64,000 nucleotides of DNA from positions 828,308 through 892,307 of the forward strand of contig JAJTTP010000016.1 of assembly GCA_023313575.1 (NCBI GenBank), given 5' to 3'. This DNA is from Eutypella sp. D-1 (Eukaryota; Ascomycota; Sordariomycetes; Xylariales; Diatrypaceae). A program made the position numbers and the translations under genes. The notes under the pieces are model-generated. The model made no database searches. It worked only from the letters and a program-made list of their open reading frames with translations, and had not been told where the DNA came from. Of this stretch, positions 1-11,863 are shown piece by piece. Positions within the stretch are counted from its first letter, which is position 1; the number at the start of each line of letters is the position of its first letter.

Positions 1-766
1 AACAAGCATATCCGCTTATACCTACCTACATATATACATCCATGTGTACCTGAGACTGAAGTATCTACATACAAGTATGTATATGTATACACAGCCTGTC
101 GTACCAACCTCCCACCTAAACCTGCTCCCTACCCGTACCTACGTAGGTACTAGTCGACCCGGCTGGCCCCGAGCTGACGAGGGGTTTAGGGGATTAGGGA
201 GGGCTGAAATAGCCGATGCGCTGGAGTTCAGCACCGACGCCACTACCGGAGCAACCGGATCCACCGGGAATACCCCTGGATTAGGAGATCTATTGCAGTG
301 ATGTAGTCGATATTATACAACGGATATTCAATATTAGAGCCTATATTTCGTATCAGATCCTTTGTAGGCTGAGGAGATATCGCCGCATGTAGAGCGTCAT
401 TCGCAGTATTGTATTATGATGCAGCACAGCTTGCCACGGGCATGAGTTACGCCTTCGTTGCGAATGGAAGCTCGTGAGTTTGAGGGTTTAGAGACTCTAG
501 TAAGATTCTGATATCCTCCAGAATAGATAATCACGCAGAGGCTGCATTTTATGAATTTCTTATTATCATTAACTAATCGAAAGGCTTTTAATATTGACAG
601 TCGGCTCCAGTCTATGTTCCCTGTACATCCCGTGACCTCCTTGATAGAAACAGTCGTGATGCCCATTAATATTCCATGTAATAAATAGGAAAACGCGTAT
701 AGTTGTAAAATCAGGAGGAGGCACAGCTAGCACAGCCAGCACAGCCAGGAGAGCCAGTACAGTATC
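1..766. other. Intergenic, no gene seen
   Basis: The first 160 bases carry short CCTACC/TACGTAGGTA-type microrepeats of the kind scattered through the whole window. The remaining open frames are short, have no recognisable domain and show no splice-consistent extension. This stretch lies downstream of the minus-strand GH16 gene and probably holds its 3' region. Confidence 0.5.
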
Positions 767-2302
767 CTACAACTCCTCGTTGCCATCACATTGCTGCCAC
801 ATCTTCACGCTACTGACCTCCATGGCCGGCTGCGTCCACGTAGGGAACCAGGAATCCCTAGCGTTCCAGAAGTCTTTCTTCGCGTTGGGGCTCCCGTCGA
901 TCCACGGCTTACCGCTCTGAGAGTCCTCAAACCAGCCGTTGGTACCGCCCACAGCGACGTTGAGGATCAGGTAGAATTGTTGATCAAAGGGAGCGTTGTA
1001 GTGACCAGTCCGGGTCCACGGGTCCTCAATGCGACTGCCATTGCTATCCGACTCGGGAAAGGCGCCTCGCTCCCACAGCGGCCCGTCGAAGTTCGTGTAG
1101 AGCACCTGCAGTAGCCGCGAGTTGACGTACGTGAAGAGATATTTCTGCGACCATTCAATGCCAAACGTGTTGAAGCCTGCCGAATACGTCGTGTGAAGTG
1201 CTGGGCGCTTGACGTTCGTCCTCCACCAGGCGTCGTTTGCCTGATCGGGGCCCCAGTGCAGCGCCGACGAGACAATGTCGTTGCCGCCTTGCGCGTATGT
1301 GTAGTTGTTCCCGCGCGACTCCACAATATCAATCTCGCCCGATGCCGGCCACGCTCCATACTCGTCCTTCACGGGCATCATCCAGATGGCGGGCCAGAGC
1401 CAATCTCCCTCGGGAAGCTTGGCGGTGACCTCAACACGACCGTACTTGATAGTGGCACCTTTCTTCGTATTGATACGACCCGATCTGGCTGGAGGCACGA
1501 TTGTCGCGTTTCCAACCGTAGTATTCGTCACGGCGACGCAGTCGGACAACGCCTTCGAGGTACACGTGCCATCCGCCGTGAGATTCAGGACACTATCCTT
1601 TTCAATCAGGGCCGCATCCTGTAGCGTCGGCTTGATAAACAGATGCCCATTCTCCACGTAGACATTCTCGTCGCTGTCGGTGGTCTGATCGAAGTGTCCG
1701 TTGCTAAGTGTGTTAGTCTCGGGGACACGGCGACACCACCACGCATTCCTCTCTTGGACTTACCCATAACCACCGACCTGGATCTCTCTTGTCCAGATAT
1801 TCGTGTCGAAGGTAGCGAAACTGTCGTCCAGGACAACGCAGTATTTATGTTGGACCACGGAGCTCATCCCATCCCAAATGAGGAAACCCGAAATGCCCAG
1901 ACCGATCAAGATCCCAATGATGGGAAGGATCGTGACCCATTTCTCTTTGGGGTCCTTCTTCTCTAGCCATGGCTTCTCGACCTCTCCTTTCCTGATCCTC
2001 CGTGAGTGGAAGTATCTCTGGCTTCGTGTCTCGAGAGAGCGGCCGAGCGCGCTAGAGCTGCCGAAGCTCGATGCCGGTCTCGAGATAGTCTGCGGTCTGG
2101 AGACTGTGGGCGACTGAAACGGGTTGGTATTAGTGCCGCTGGGTGTTGCTACTGACTGGGTCCCCTCATCACCGAATGGATTCTCTAGTGCGTTGATGGC
2201 TGAGGGATGGGTTGGCGTCGTGACTCCTGACGGTATGCTGGAGGGACCGTCAACGTCTCCGGAGCGGATATCAAAAGAACGAGAGCCCTCTATGTTCTCC
2301 AT
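767..2302 (-). CDS. Membrane-anchored GH16 glucanase/transglycosylase-like protein
   Basis: Two exons, 1704-2302 minus the intron part and 767-1703: exon 1 is 1764-2302, the intron is 1704-1763 (60 nt, donor GTAAGT, branch CTAAC, acceptor TTAG). The join restores the family motif GGYGNGHFDQTT. The product is 491 aa. Residues 1-120 are Ser/Thr/Pro-rich and probably cytosolic; a single membrane segment (about 122-145) makes it a type II protein; a GH16 domain follows. The catalytic ExDxxE motif is visible as GEIDIVES, followed by the conserved W-rich region and a C-terminal NVAVGGTNGW motif. GH16 enzymes of this shape act on beta-1,3(4)-glucans, in wall remodelling or polymer use; the substrate is not decided here. 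An in-frame extension reaches an ATG at 2479, but it reads a low-complexity Leu/Pro tract from a CAGTGG repeat, so I chose 2302. Confidence 0.9.
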
Positions 2303-5300
2303 TGCTTTGAGTAGTGGCAGTGGCAGTGGCAGTAGCAGTGGAAGTGGTTGCAAGCACTGCTGTAGGGTTAGGTCAAGACAGGTGAGATGGGCAGAGAGAT
2401 AATAGGGCACGGTTTGCGTGGCTCCTAGTTGATATAACTGCAGTCGGAACCTATGCTCATATGGGCCATCATAACGCATGTAGCATTAGGTTGGATCTCG
2501 TCTCCAATCAATATTCTTCTTGTCTCGAGCCGCTATCACATTCCATCCTTACAATACGTGACGGTACCTATACTTATCACGCCCACGATGCTACCCTAAG
2601 GAGTTGGACCAGTCTAGCCCCCCCAAACTCATGGATGGTACCAGAAGCATATGTACCTGATGGCGCACCTTATACACCATTGCGCATACAATGAACATCA
2701 ACGGCTGAACGATGGGGATTGAGCTAGGGCTTGGCTAGGGACGGATAGTCCCTGCGATCCTAACCTTGATCGGGACAGAACCTAGAGCTCATCGTATCTA
2801 GCCGACTCGTGGCGTCAGGGGTTAGGTCAGGGTCAGGGGTATCCGGAGCTGACGAGAGCGACCAGAAAGAGCGGCAGCCTGCAGGCCAAGCTTTCACTAC
2901 TGGCCATGACAGCCTATGGGTCTGCCAATGAAGTACATGAATTGCAGCTCACCTGCACTGCTGATGCTGTGAAGCCGACCCTTTTGGATGATTATTATTC
3001 AGCGCATACCGGTTCGTGATGCATTATACCGGCTATCACGATTGACGGGATACCAGAAGCCCTGAAAACCTATACTGCTTACACGACCGAAAGCAAGTCC
3101 GCGTGAGTCCAATCTTGCCATGTTCAAAGCAGCGTGGGAAGCAGGCCGTGGGCACGAGGTCCGATGCTCAATCGTGAATGTGTAGTACCAATGTAACTGA
3201 ACCAAACACCCTGTACAAAAAAAACAGTGATCCCTGCCCGCGTCATCTGCTCTGATGCATATGCACTCTTTATTGGAAAGCCCATGATCGTTATGGTTCT
3301 GGCCACAATGACCAACTTTCCGGTATGCCGGTTCCGAGAAGTTTGATCTGCGGGGCAGCTGCTCAGGCATCACCTAGGAATTCTATCGCATGGTGGCTCA
3401 GCGAAGACCCCGACATTAGCCCGATCGATTATGCGTGTTAAAAAAAAGAAGAGAAAAAAAGATCTAAGCGATCCCACGCGAGATATCAGAGCGGCAACGG
3501 AACGGGTGAGGACTTTTGCAGAGACGGCGGCATACCCAATCCGACAACTCACCTCCAGCTAGATAGGAGACAATAAACCCTAGCTGTGGCTTGCGTAGCT
3601 ATCTAAAGCTGTCATTGCGAGTTCCACAGCTTCTGGATTATCACTCACCTTGCGGGACAACCTTCCAAGATTGGCGATAGGGACCCCACGCTCTGGATTG
3701 ATAAAGACGGCGCCAAGAATACCATACATAACAAGGGCTGTGAGACCTCTGATATGTCCCGTTGCGCCCTGTGTCCTCACGCCTACGTAGGTGCCCGAAT
3801 ATGGCGTGACGGTCATACCTAGGGCGGAATTGGAGATTCGCGACTACTCTACCCGGTCATGCTGATAGACCCCCAACATATCCATCCAAGCTCGTGCCCG
3901 CTCAGCAGCCGGTCAAGTCGAATCTCTAAGGTTGCAGTAAGTGGTTTTTGTACGCACTACGCCAGCCGAACAGGCCAGCAGTATGTGATGGATCTAAGAA
4001 TTGGATGGATAACGAGGCCTTCATTCAGAATTTACCTGTCACCTGAACTTGGTATAAGAGAGGCGTCTGGCTGTCTCTGTTCAACATCCCTGCTATCGTC
4101 TTACAAGTGCTACGGATATGAGAGGTCGTCCCCTTAGATCCTCTTCCTCGACTTCGCCCAAATGATCTCCCACCTCACATGTCATTTCTCCGTCGTGGCA
4201 ATCGGTCAGCAGATGACAACTATCGTGGCGGAAGCTCAACGACAGAGAGGGATGGAAACTTTGTTGTTTATGACATATCCAGTTATAGGTACCGATCCCC
4301 AGCTATTTATCGACCGGCAAGGTAATCCCCGTGAAGTAATGGCCGATGAGATGGCGAACATCGCACAGAACGTCATCGCACTGCCATGTTTGGCAATGAC
4401 AGTGCCTTACACGCAAACTGTCGTCTGATTTGTGCTCATTGCTAAAGTGATGCATGGGTGTGACCCTCGATGAGCTGCGGCATTGGTTATGCCATTCACA
4501 ACTTCGTCTTTAGGCTATCGTCGATTTTGGGACTCGGGAGTGTGTTCATGGAGGCTTCAAGCCCGGCGCGACGGTGAATGACTTGCTAGCAGCGATCTTC
4601 CACAATATGTACACCCGACGATGTCTTGCATTCCTGCCGAAATGACAGCATCTCTACACTCATGCTAGTGTAATCACTGATGTCTCGATTTAGAACAAGG
4701 ACATACTGTTTATAGAGACGGGAAGTATGAACAGTAGATCACCGAGAACCCGGGAGCGAGAGTTGTAGCCACTCAGATGAGTGGGCACAGTAAGAATAGC
4801 TCCCCACGTTGGATGAGGTTGTGTTTTAACGCAGTTACCTACCTGTACTCCAGCGGTACTTTAGTGATGGGTGTGCTAAAGCTTACGCTAAAGTACCTCT
4901 GAGTCAATTGGTTAATGGTTCACCAGCTCCTAGCTATTAGTGTACTGTATGTTACTGGATTTACTCCGACCTCCGTGCTCCCGCCTCCGCGGAGTCGCAT
5001 CGAGAAGGACCCTGATTGTCAATACGCGGAATTCAATGATATACGAAGTCTGATATAGGTAGAATCTGTTTCAGTGTCTATTTATTCTTATCCGCTGTGT
5101 AGTAATATAGAGTAGGGACGGATCGAGAGGTGGCGCACGTGGGGCATGTCGCGACTTTACCCGGTTCGAGGGATTCAAAGAGGGAGGAGGGAGAGGGACC
5201 TGAGTAGCGTAGGAGCGGTGCAGGATGAAGACGCTTCTGACCTGGAAACTGGTGCGTACCGAGTCCGAGTTCAACAAGGTGGGAGACACTGGACCCAGAC

Positions 5301-6502
5301 GCCCGGTTGATATCCAATTTAGATGTTTCGTAGCCCATAGATTGTCGGCCAGGATCCCAAGCAAGCCACCCGTCTCCACCCGGTCCGTCGATGACCTCGG
5401 GACCTCCCTCCATGTCTCATCACCATTCCCCAGTGTTCTGCCTCATCTGCCTGCCTGTCTGTCCTAATCCTGATGACGGTCAGCTGAAAGGTGAGGCGAG
5501 CCGTTCCCTTCCCAGTAAGGTAAAAAGGTGCTTATCTGCGTGGACCGGGAGTCAGGGAGTCAAATGCTAAACTAAGAAGCTTCGTGGTTCGCATTACCCA
5601 CATAGATCTCCACTCCCTTTTTCCTCGCTTCGTTTCTGGGCGTGTCAGATAGTATTCATGACAAATTCCCGGGCCGCGGGAGCTGGGGGAGTCATCTCGC
5701 AGGAACATTTGCGCTCACTGTCAGCATCGTCTAGGTATAGGACTAGCCAATCTTGGAATTTCCATGTCTTGGCTCCCGCTGCGACTCAAGACAAGACTGT
5801 TTCTCATTCGTCGAAATAATTCACCTTGAAAAAGATCGACTTGAAGATCAACCAGATCGAGATAAATGAAGTACATAGTTAGAGTGAGTGAAGAAAAGAG
5901 AAAAAGGAATGGTCTATCAAGAGTCTAGCCTATCGTATCATCGTCCATCCATCGCTACCACGCCGCGCAATTTGTCCATTGCCAGAGCAAAGCGGGACCC
6001 AGCCCCCCTGAATCGTACCCACCCGTCTCCCATAAGCCCTCCAGGGGCGTATACACCCAACCAGATCTATGAACCAATCTATGAACCAATGTTAAATTTC
6101 CCGAAAACAGCCCTACCAGCCCTGCCAGCCTTATGGATGACCTGCATTACTCCATACTTTCTTCCCCTTCCCACTCCCTACCACAGAGAACACGATAGCC
6201 GTTGGCGACTTTCTACCATCGTATTTCTTGCTCAAGGTCCACGAGGTCCACCTATCATCTGCTCCGCTGCCACACAAGTACTTTGCCGGACAAGCAACCA
6301 CTGAGCGAAGCTTGACAGTAATGGCAAATACGATGCAGGACTGGTGCCCCGCTTCCACTCTCATCCTCTGGCCCCCCCTCCCTCCTCCCCTGCTGACTAT
6401 GGCAATGTGGGCTGTAGGTTACTCAGCTGACAATCCCCGTACAGCGCCTCGTATCTCGAGAACCCTCGAGACATTTCTCGTAGCACACTCCGACCGTGTG
6501 TG
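2303..6502. other. Gene-poor region, no confident gene
   Basis: No domain-bearing frame was found in 4.2 kb. A weak coding-like patch lies on the plus strand at 4162-4428 (88 codons, ATG start) and 4510-4640, in different frames with stops between; it may be a decayed gene but no family is recognisable. Short frames at 2999-3373 and 5078-5413 (minus) have no domain and no splice-consistent partner. 6001-6370 is pyrimidine-rich. Confidence 0.5.
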
Positions 6503-6781
6503 CTAAGTCATCCAGGTCGAATTCTCTCCCATCGATGGGTGCTGGGCTGCTGCAATACGAACCATAGGAGAGAGATGGCGCGTCTGGAGAAACTGTCCGC
6601 CCGCCAGCCTACCCAGCACCTCCGTGTTGTCCTCCTCGTCGATGCTGCTGCGCTGGCGAGGACTGGGTGGGGGTGTAGGGACATTGGGTCGAGGCTGCAC
6701 TGGGCCAGGCCTCGGGCCCGGACTGGGTGGAGGATTCGGGTACGCTGAAGGAGCCTCCAGGTAAGGTGTCATGATGGCCAT
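6503..6781 (-). CDS. Possible small proline-rich protein (uncertain)
   Basis: An ATG at 6781 opens a 92-codon frame. Its first half is Pro/Ser-rich with repeated PPPSP and PRPGP motifs, and its second half is acidic then hydrophobic (SIDEEDNTEVLGRLAGG). The frame stays open for a further 80 codons upstream without a better start. There is no recognisable family, signal peptide or splice evidence. It may be a terminal exon of a longer gene or a chance frame. Confidence 0.2.
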   Translation of the reverse strand: MAIMTPYLEAPSAYPNPPPSPGPRPGPVQPRPNVPTPPPSPRQRSSIDEEDNTEVLGRLAGGQFLQTRHLSPMVRIAAAQHPSMGENSTWMT

Positions 6782-9700
6782 CGTGCTGAAAATAGGGACG
6801 CAACTGTTGACAAGGTTACAGGTAGGTATGGGAGCCGGGAGAAGACTGGCTATCTTTCTAGAGCTGATGGTAATAGCTTGCTGGTATGGAAGGTATACAA
6901 CAAACGTCTTTGTGAGCTGTTCCAACTGGAAAGATATGGCTTGCTGCGTGGTTAGATAAGTTGCTGGGAACCTGATGCTGGACCAGACCTCGGAACTAGA
7001 ACTCGTTATATATATTTTCACGAGAGTTCACCGGTAAGACCCAAAATGACTGAACAATACTCAATAATTGTGGTGCCGTGTTATGATGACACAGGAGTAT
7101 CCAGAAGCGTCTCACAATACCTTGAACACTGCCTAACACGCGATTCCTCTGGCACGAAAATAGCCAGAGCGAAGACGGGCTAACACTGGATTGTTGTTAC
7201 GGGCCCTATAGTCCGTGGACCGAGCCGAGAGCCAGGAATCCATCGTGATAGGGTTATCGCGCCATACTCCTCCCTTTGCCTCCCTTTGCTTCCCTATTTG
7301 CCCATCACAAGGAGTTCGTATTACCGACATAGCTATCTCACCCGCTTTTTCACGACCGGCCAGACTCATGTATCTCCTAAAAGCGGTGATGAGGCGAACA
7401 TGTGGTAAGGCGGCCCAATATAGCGCGAGTACCAGCAGGACCTACCGAGTTGGGAAACCAACTGAGGTCACCACGACGTCTATAGGCCTCGAAAAATATT
7501 CACAGCGGCGTGGCCAAGAGGTCCGGATCCCGACGTCGGACTGCTATTCGACCGACAACTAAGTAAATAGAAAGAGTCAACAATAGGATGACATGCCCAC
7601 ACATCTGGCTAAGCTAAGACGTCCGTCCGTACACCTAAGTCAAGCTAAGACGTTAAACAAGAGGCTGACAACCCGTACACCATCACGCCCTAGGTAGAGA
7701 GAGCCAAGTCGAGAAAGCGGATGTTCCCCCCTTGTCCTGGAAGCGGAAGGCTGGGATCTGAGTTCGCAGGCGGATAGGGCTGACAGGTGGAGAAAGGGTG
7801 GCGCAGAGATAAGCGCGACGGATTGCGATGGCGCCCAGACTGGCGACAGATAGATGGATTCGAGGGATCAACCAGTGACAGTTGCACTCTCTTATGGAAA
7901 CAACGCGATTGGTCGGAAAATACCTAGGGTTGACGGCTGATTCAGAATTTAATGATGATACAGAGTCCTGTCTGGGACCCTCACCATCTGCCTCTTTTTG
8001 TTTTTTATCCAATATAATTATAGCGCAGCGAGATGTTGATCATGATCAGGATGGCCCACTACCCAGAAGGAGCCGCGGCAGGCGTCGCGTCGTACAAGAC
8101 GTCCGTTAGCCAAGGTCGATCATTCCCGCTCAAGCGCCTATCAGGGTTCTTCCTTGCCCCCCCTTCACCCCCCTCGACCCGGCTTGCTTGCTCGCGTGGG
8201 GGGCTCCCCATCATCGTTACATAGCTTGTCGAAGTGTAGTAAGTAAGATAGCAGCTCCAGCTGGTCTTGTCGGGCAGTGACGGGAACTTCGTTTCTCTGT
8301 TTATGGTGGTTCATTATGCTCGTCATGTTTGTAGACTGGAGTCAGGCGACCCGAATGTTAGTCATCCTGCACCCTATGTCGGTTCGGTTTGGCTGGGATC
8401 GCATGCCCGTTGTTCGGCCCCGAGTGCCGCAAACAAAGATACCCAGCAATAGAACCCGTCAAGTCTGCAGAATGCTATATTAGTCGTAGCTCGTCCGATT
8501 TCGTAGCTTCCTGCCTATCTCTCACCTCGACTTCTATTATTGTCGCCCATTGCGGCTGTCGTATTTCACGCTCACGCTTTTGAGTGATATGTGGGCGAAG
8601 ATCTGCACGCGGTGAGCGACGACTATGAATGACTGTCTTGCATCATTCCTAATTGGACTCATTAGGTATGATGTCGCGAGCCGGAATATCGAAGCACGGC
8701 ATAGCGGAAGTAATGGAACGGCATGGCGGAAGGTATGACATCCGTCCGGCTGAAGGATCCCCCGAGGGGGCGAGGTCCATCCAGTGAGGTCATCTCTGGT
8801 CATCTCTGGTAGGTGGCTCACCGCGTGAGAGTCGAATGACTGACTGTGGCTCCTTACCGAAGGTGGCTGCCAGGTGAGACCCCCCCCAAAGAACTCTTCA
8901 ACATACCTTCTAGGACGGCCGTTCTGGTGTGACTCGACTCGGTACTACATGGGAAGTGGTAAGTAAGCAAGCATGCGACGCTACTAAGAATAGGCGGATG
9001 CTCTCGACTGGCATGGCAGTATGAATGAGGCTTAAAATTGACAGATCATACCACCGTGCCTTCATGCCCAGGTATTGATGCCGCGGATATGCTCATACCG
9101 GAGATACTAGCGACCTCGGGGTGGAAAGGATCGAATCACTAGGAAGTCATCATGTTGGCGGTGGCCAGGTAAGTCCCGCTGCCCGACACTACTCATAGAC
9201 CAAAACCCGAAAGCAAAACCCGAAAATTCATGGAGTTACTGATGACGCTTCGGATATCGCGGTGCTTATGATTCAATTCAAAAAACGAGGGTTGAGACTG
9301 TCTCGAGCACTTAGCAGAATAGGAAGATCTCAAGATTAAAGCTGCGCAACTAGTGTATTAGGGATCATCTCGAAAGATGGATTAGGGCGCATATAATTTG
9401 ATGCACTTGGTACCTCTAGCTATCCCCAAAGCACTACACACCTGGTCAACAGCCTGGCAGGCAGCAGATGGCCACGACAGATGGCCATGATTACGGTGTA
9501 TGGGAGAGCAACAGCTGGCTGAATGGAGCGAACTGGGGGGAGTTAACATGCATCGTGGCAATCCCCGTGGAAAATGACAACCACTAACCGGGTGAGTTTG
9601 CCTTTGCCCTCTCACACAAGCCTCGGTGTAATAACATCGCCTGCTGTCTCGAACTAATGCCGTCTCTCGTCTTTTTAATTTCCTTTTGATATCCGTTTGG

Positions 9701-9804
9701 CTATGGGCCACCGTCAATCCGCGCCTAATCGTAGCGGCAGCCGCTCGTCACCGCAGAATTGAGACTGACTCTGCTGAGGTCTGAAGGTCTGAAGCTCCGA
9801 TATG
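6782..9804. other. Intergenic, no gene seen
   Basis: No domain-bearing frames were found. Short open frames at 7133-7369, 7215-7562 and 7683-8012 overlap each other on opposite strands and look like chance. A near-direct repeat of CTAAGCTAAGACGT occurs at about 7610-7655. I see no tRNA-like B-box on either strand. Confidence 0.45.
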
Positions 9805-10904
9805 CTAACGATATCCACGACCACGGCTACGAGATCGACTATGACCTCTGTAACTGTTATAGCTACGGCTGCGACGTCGCTCATCATAGTCATCGTAGCT
9901 GTCTCGTCGATTGCCCCTTCTCCGAGGCGGGGACGGGGATCTCGAATCATACGAGGGTGAGCGGCTGCGACCACCACCGCGTCGGTAGGCGGGCGGAGGA
10001 GACCTCGACCGAGAGAGGGAGCGAGGTCGGTAGGTATCGAAGTCATCCCGGGGCGCCCGGCCGCGTCGACCCCGCCCGCCGAAGCCAGGAGCCCTACCAC
10101 CACCGCCGCCATTACCGCCGGCACCCGCGCCCGCGCCACCGGGTCCTCGACCACCACCTCGAGCCGGGGCAGGAATTCTCGGATCGATATTTGCGCCGCG
10201 GCTGGCTGTGGGAGGGGGTGGGGAGAACTTGCGGCGGGGGAGGACGATGGAGACGTTGACAATGGAACCATCAATCTGGGCCTCATGCATGTGAGAGATG
10301 GCGGCCTCGGCGTCCTGCTCATGTACGTAAAGAATGTAGGCGGTGCCGCGGTTATGGTTGTCTGAAAGGTTAGCTGGGATCTTAGGAAAGGGGAGGAAAA
10401 GAGAAGAGTAGGGAGGAATCTACCCACACTGTCGATTCATGGGGAGATCTAAATCTCGGATCTGGCCGTAATGACCAAAGATCTCCCGAAGGTGATCCTC
10501 ATTGATGTTCTTTGTCAATTTCTCGACAACAATCTGTAGGAGTCAGCGGATGATCAATTCTCAATCCCCATTCCTAGACGGACCTTGGTGCTGCCTCTCA
10601 AAGGACTCTCACTCCGGCCACGGCTCACGCTCCTACTCCTCGTTCTGCTCCGGGTTCTGCTCCTGGTCCTGCTTCTGCTTCTGCTTCTGCTTCTGCTCGT
10701 GCTACGAAACCTGCCATTGCGACGAGGGGCCGGGGATGGAGATCGCGTAACAGATCTGGGGCGACGTGGCGGAGTGGGTGAACGTGAATAGCGGGAGTAC
10801 CGCGATCTTGGGGTGGCAGATCGAGAACCTGGGCCGGGGAGGTTATCGCGATCGTTGTTGTCGCGGTCGCGATCTCGGCCACGCGACGGCGATCTGTTGT
10901 CCAT
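9805..10904 (-). CDS. RNPS1-like SR/RRM splicing factor
   Basis: Three exons: 10584-10904, 10428-10533 and 9805-10361, with introns of 50 and 66 nt. Phases close exactly to 327 aa. Order: an N-terminal RS domain (residues about 1-105, many SRSRSR/TRSRTR dipeptides), one RRM (about 108-195), and a Gly-rich then RS-rich tail. RRM landmarks are the RNP2-like IVVEKL and the RNP1-like NRGTAYILY, and the second splice join falls inside the latter block (MNRQ-Y-NHNRGTAY). An RS-RRM-RS layout with this RRM is typical of RNPS1, a nuclear splicing activator and exon-junction/ASAP-complex subunit. It is a conserved gene and marks core genome. The start is the ATG at 10904. The first donor (GTCCGT) is weaker than usual. 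Confidence 0.9.
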
Positions 10905-11863
10905 CACGGTTGAGGGGGCTGAGGGGGGTTTCTCTTTCTTTTGCGAATAGCGCTTTTGATTCGATGTGGTTGAAACTGACGATAATGTTTGATCAAAGAT
11001 TGATATCGGGAACCTCGACGTGCTCTTGCTTTGTTTGTGTTGTTGTTGTAGAAAGGAATCTGGAATTTTGAAGCTGGTAAAAGTTGTACTAAGGTATGTA
11101 CCTAGAGCTAGAGCTTACCTGCCTCTACCTAGGCCTAGGTAGGTACCTTACTATAGGTATGTGGGTAGCAGGTTCATACCTACAACCATGATGTAGCTTC
11201 CCACTAAAAGTTACATGCTAGGTACATATGTAGGTAAAGATAGCCTAAGCTATTCTGGGTAAGTTCCACATCTCTGTATGTATATATGGTTAACTTGAGA
11301 AGCACCGCTAATAATCATCACCTATCTCGCTGTCGCCGAGGTGACGATAACAGCTCAATCGGGCTCCCAGGTCGTCTTCGGCATCATGTATAGGTTTCTG
11401 CAGGTTAGTTAGGTCTCCAGGTAGGACGGAACTCCTTTTACGTCGATTAAGTCCGGAAGCCCATGGATGAAAGGTCGTGTTATCTTATCGGTATGTAAAA
11501 TAGGACGAGGCAACGTCCGCATCAACGACCTACACCCATCGTACATGTAATGGGATGTGTCGCTCTCATGCCCTGATACTTTGACGCCATGCTACAGTGA
11601 CATCGGCCGTGATCCTGAAGGTGTAGGGTTGCTGTCAGGTAAGGCGTTTGCTCTCTTTTTCCTGCTCCTACAGATGGGACGAATAAGAGCCAAAACTAGG
11701 CGGCAGTATGGCTACTGATATCCCAATGACACGATTAAATGCCGAGAAACAAGTACACATTACAACACTAGGTGCTAGTATTTACCTAGCTAAATCAACA
11801 CTTCAAGTCTTCCCAGTTGTCATCATCGCCACCCTGTCGCCCCCGTGCAACAACGCCAAAGCG
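10905..11863. other. Intergenic with CCTAGG microrepeats
   Basis: Holds the promoter of the RNPS1-like gene and the 3' side of the MFS gene. At about 11095-11240 there is a cluster of nested CTACCTAGG/CCTAGGTAGG palindromic microrepeats. No coding frame is supported. Confidence 0.5.

Noticed and set aside
2302..2479. Upstream ATG at 2479 as start of the GH16 gene
   Set aside because: The extra 59 residues come largely from a CAGTGG repeat (Leu/Pro run) and would put a second hydrophobic stretch before a cytosolic domain; 2302 is more natural, though 2479 is not excluded.
4162..4428. An 88-codon plus-strand gene
   Set aside because: It has an ATG and mild coding look, but no domain, no splice-consistent continuation and stops on both sides; reported only as a possible remnant.
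9714..10427. Alternative long frames over the RNPS1-like gene
   Set aside because: They are shadows in other frames; only the spliced frame gives the RRM and RS domains.
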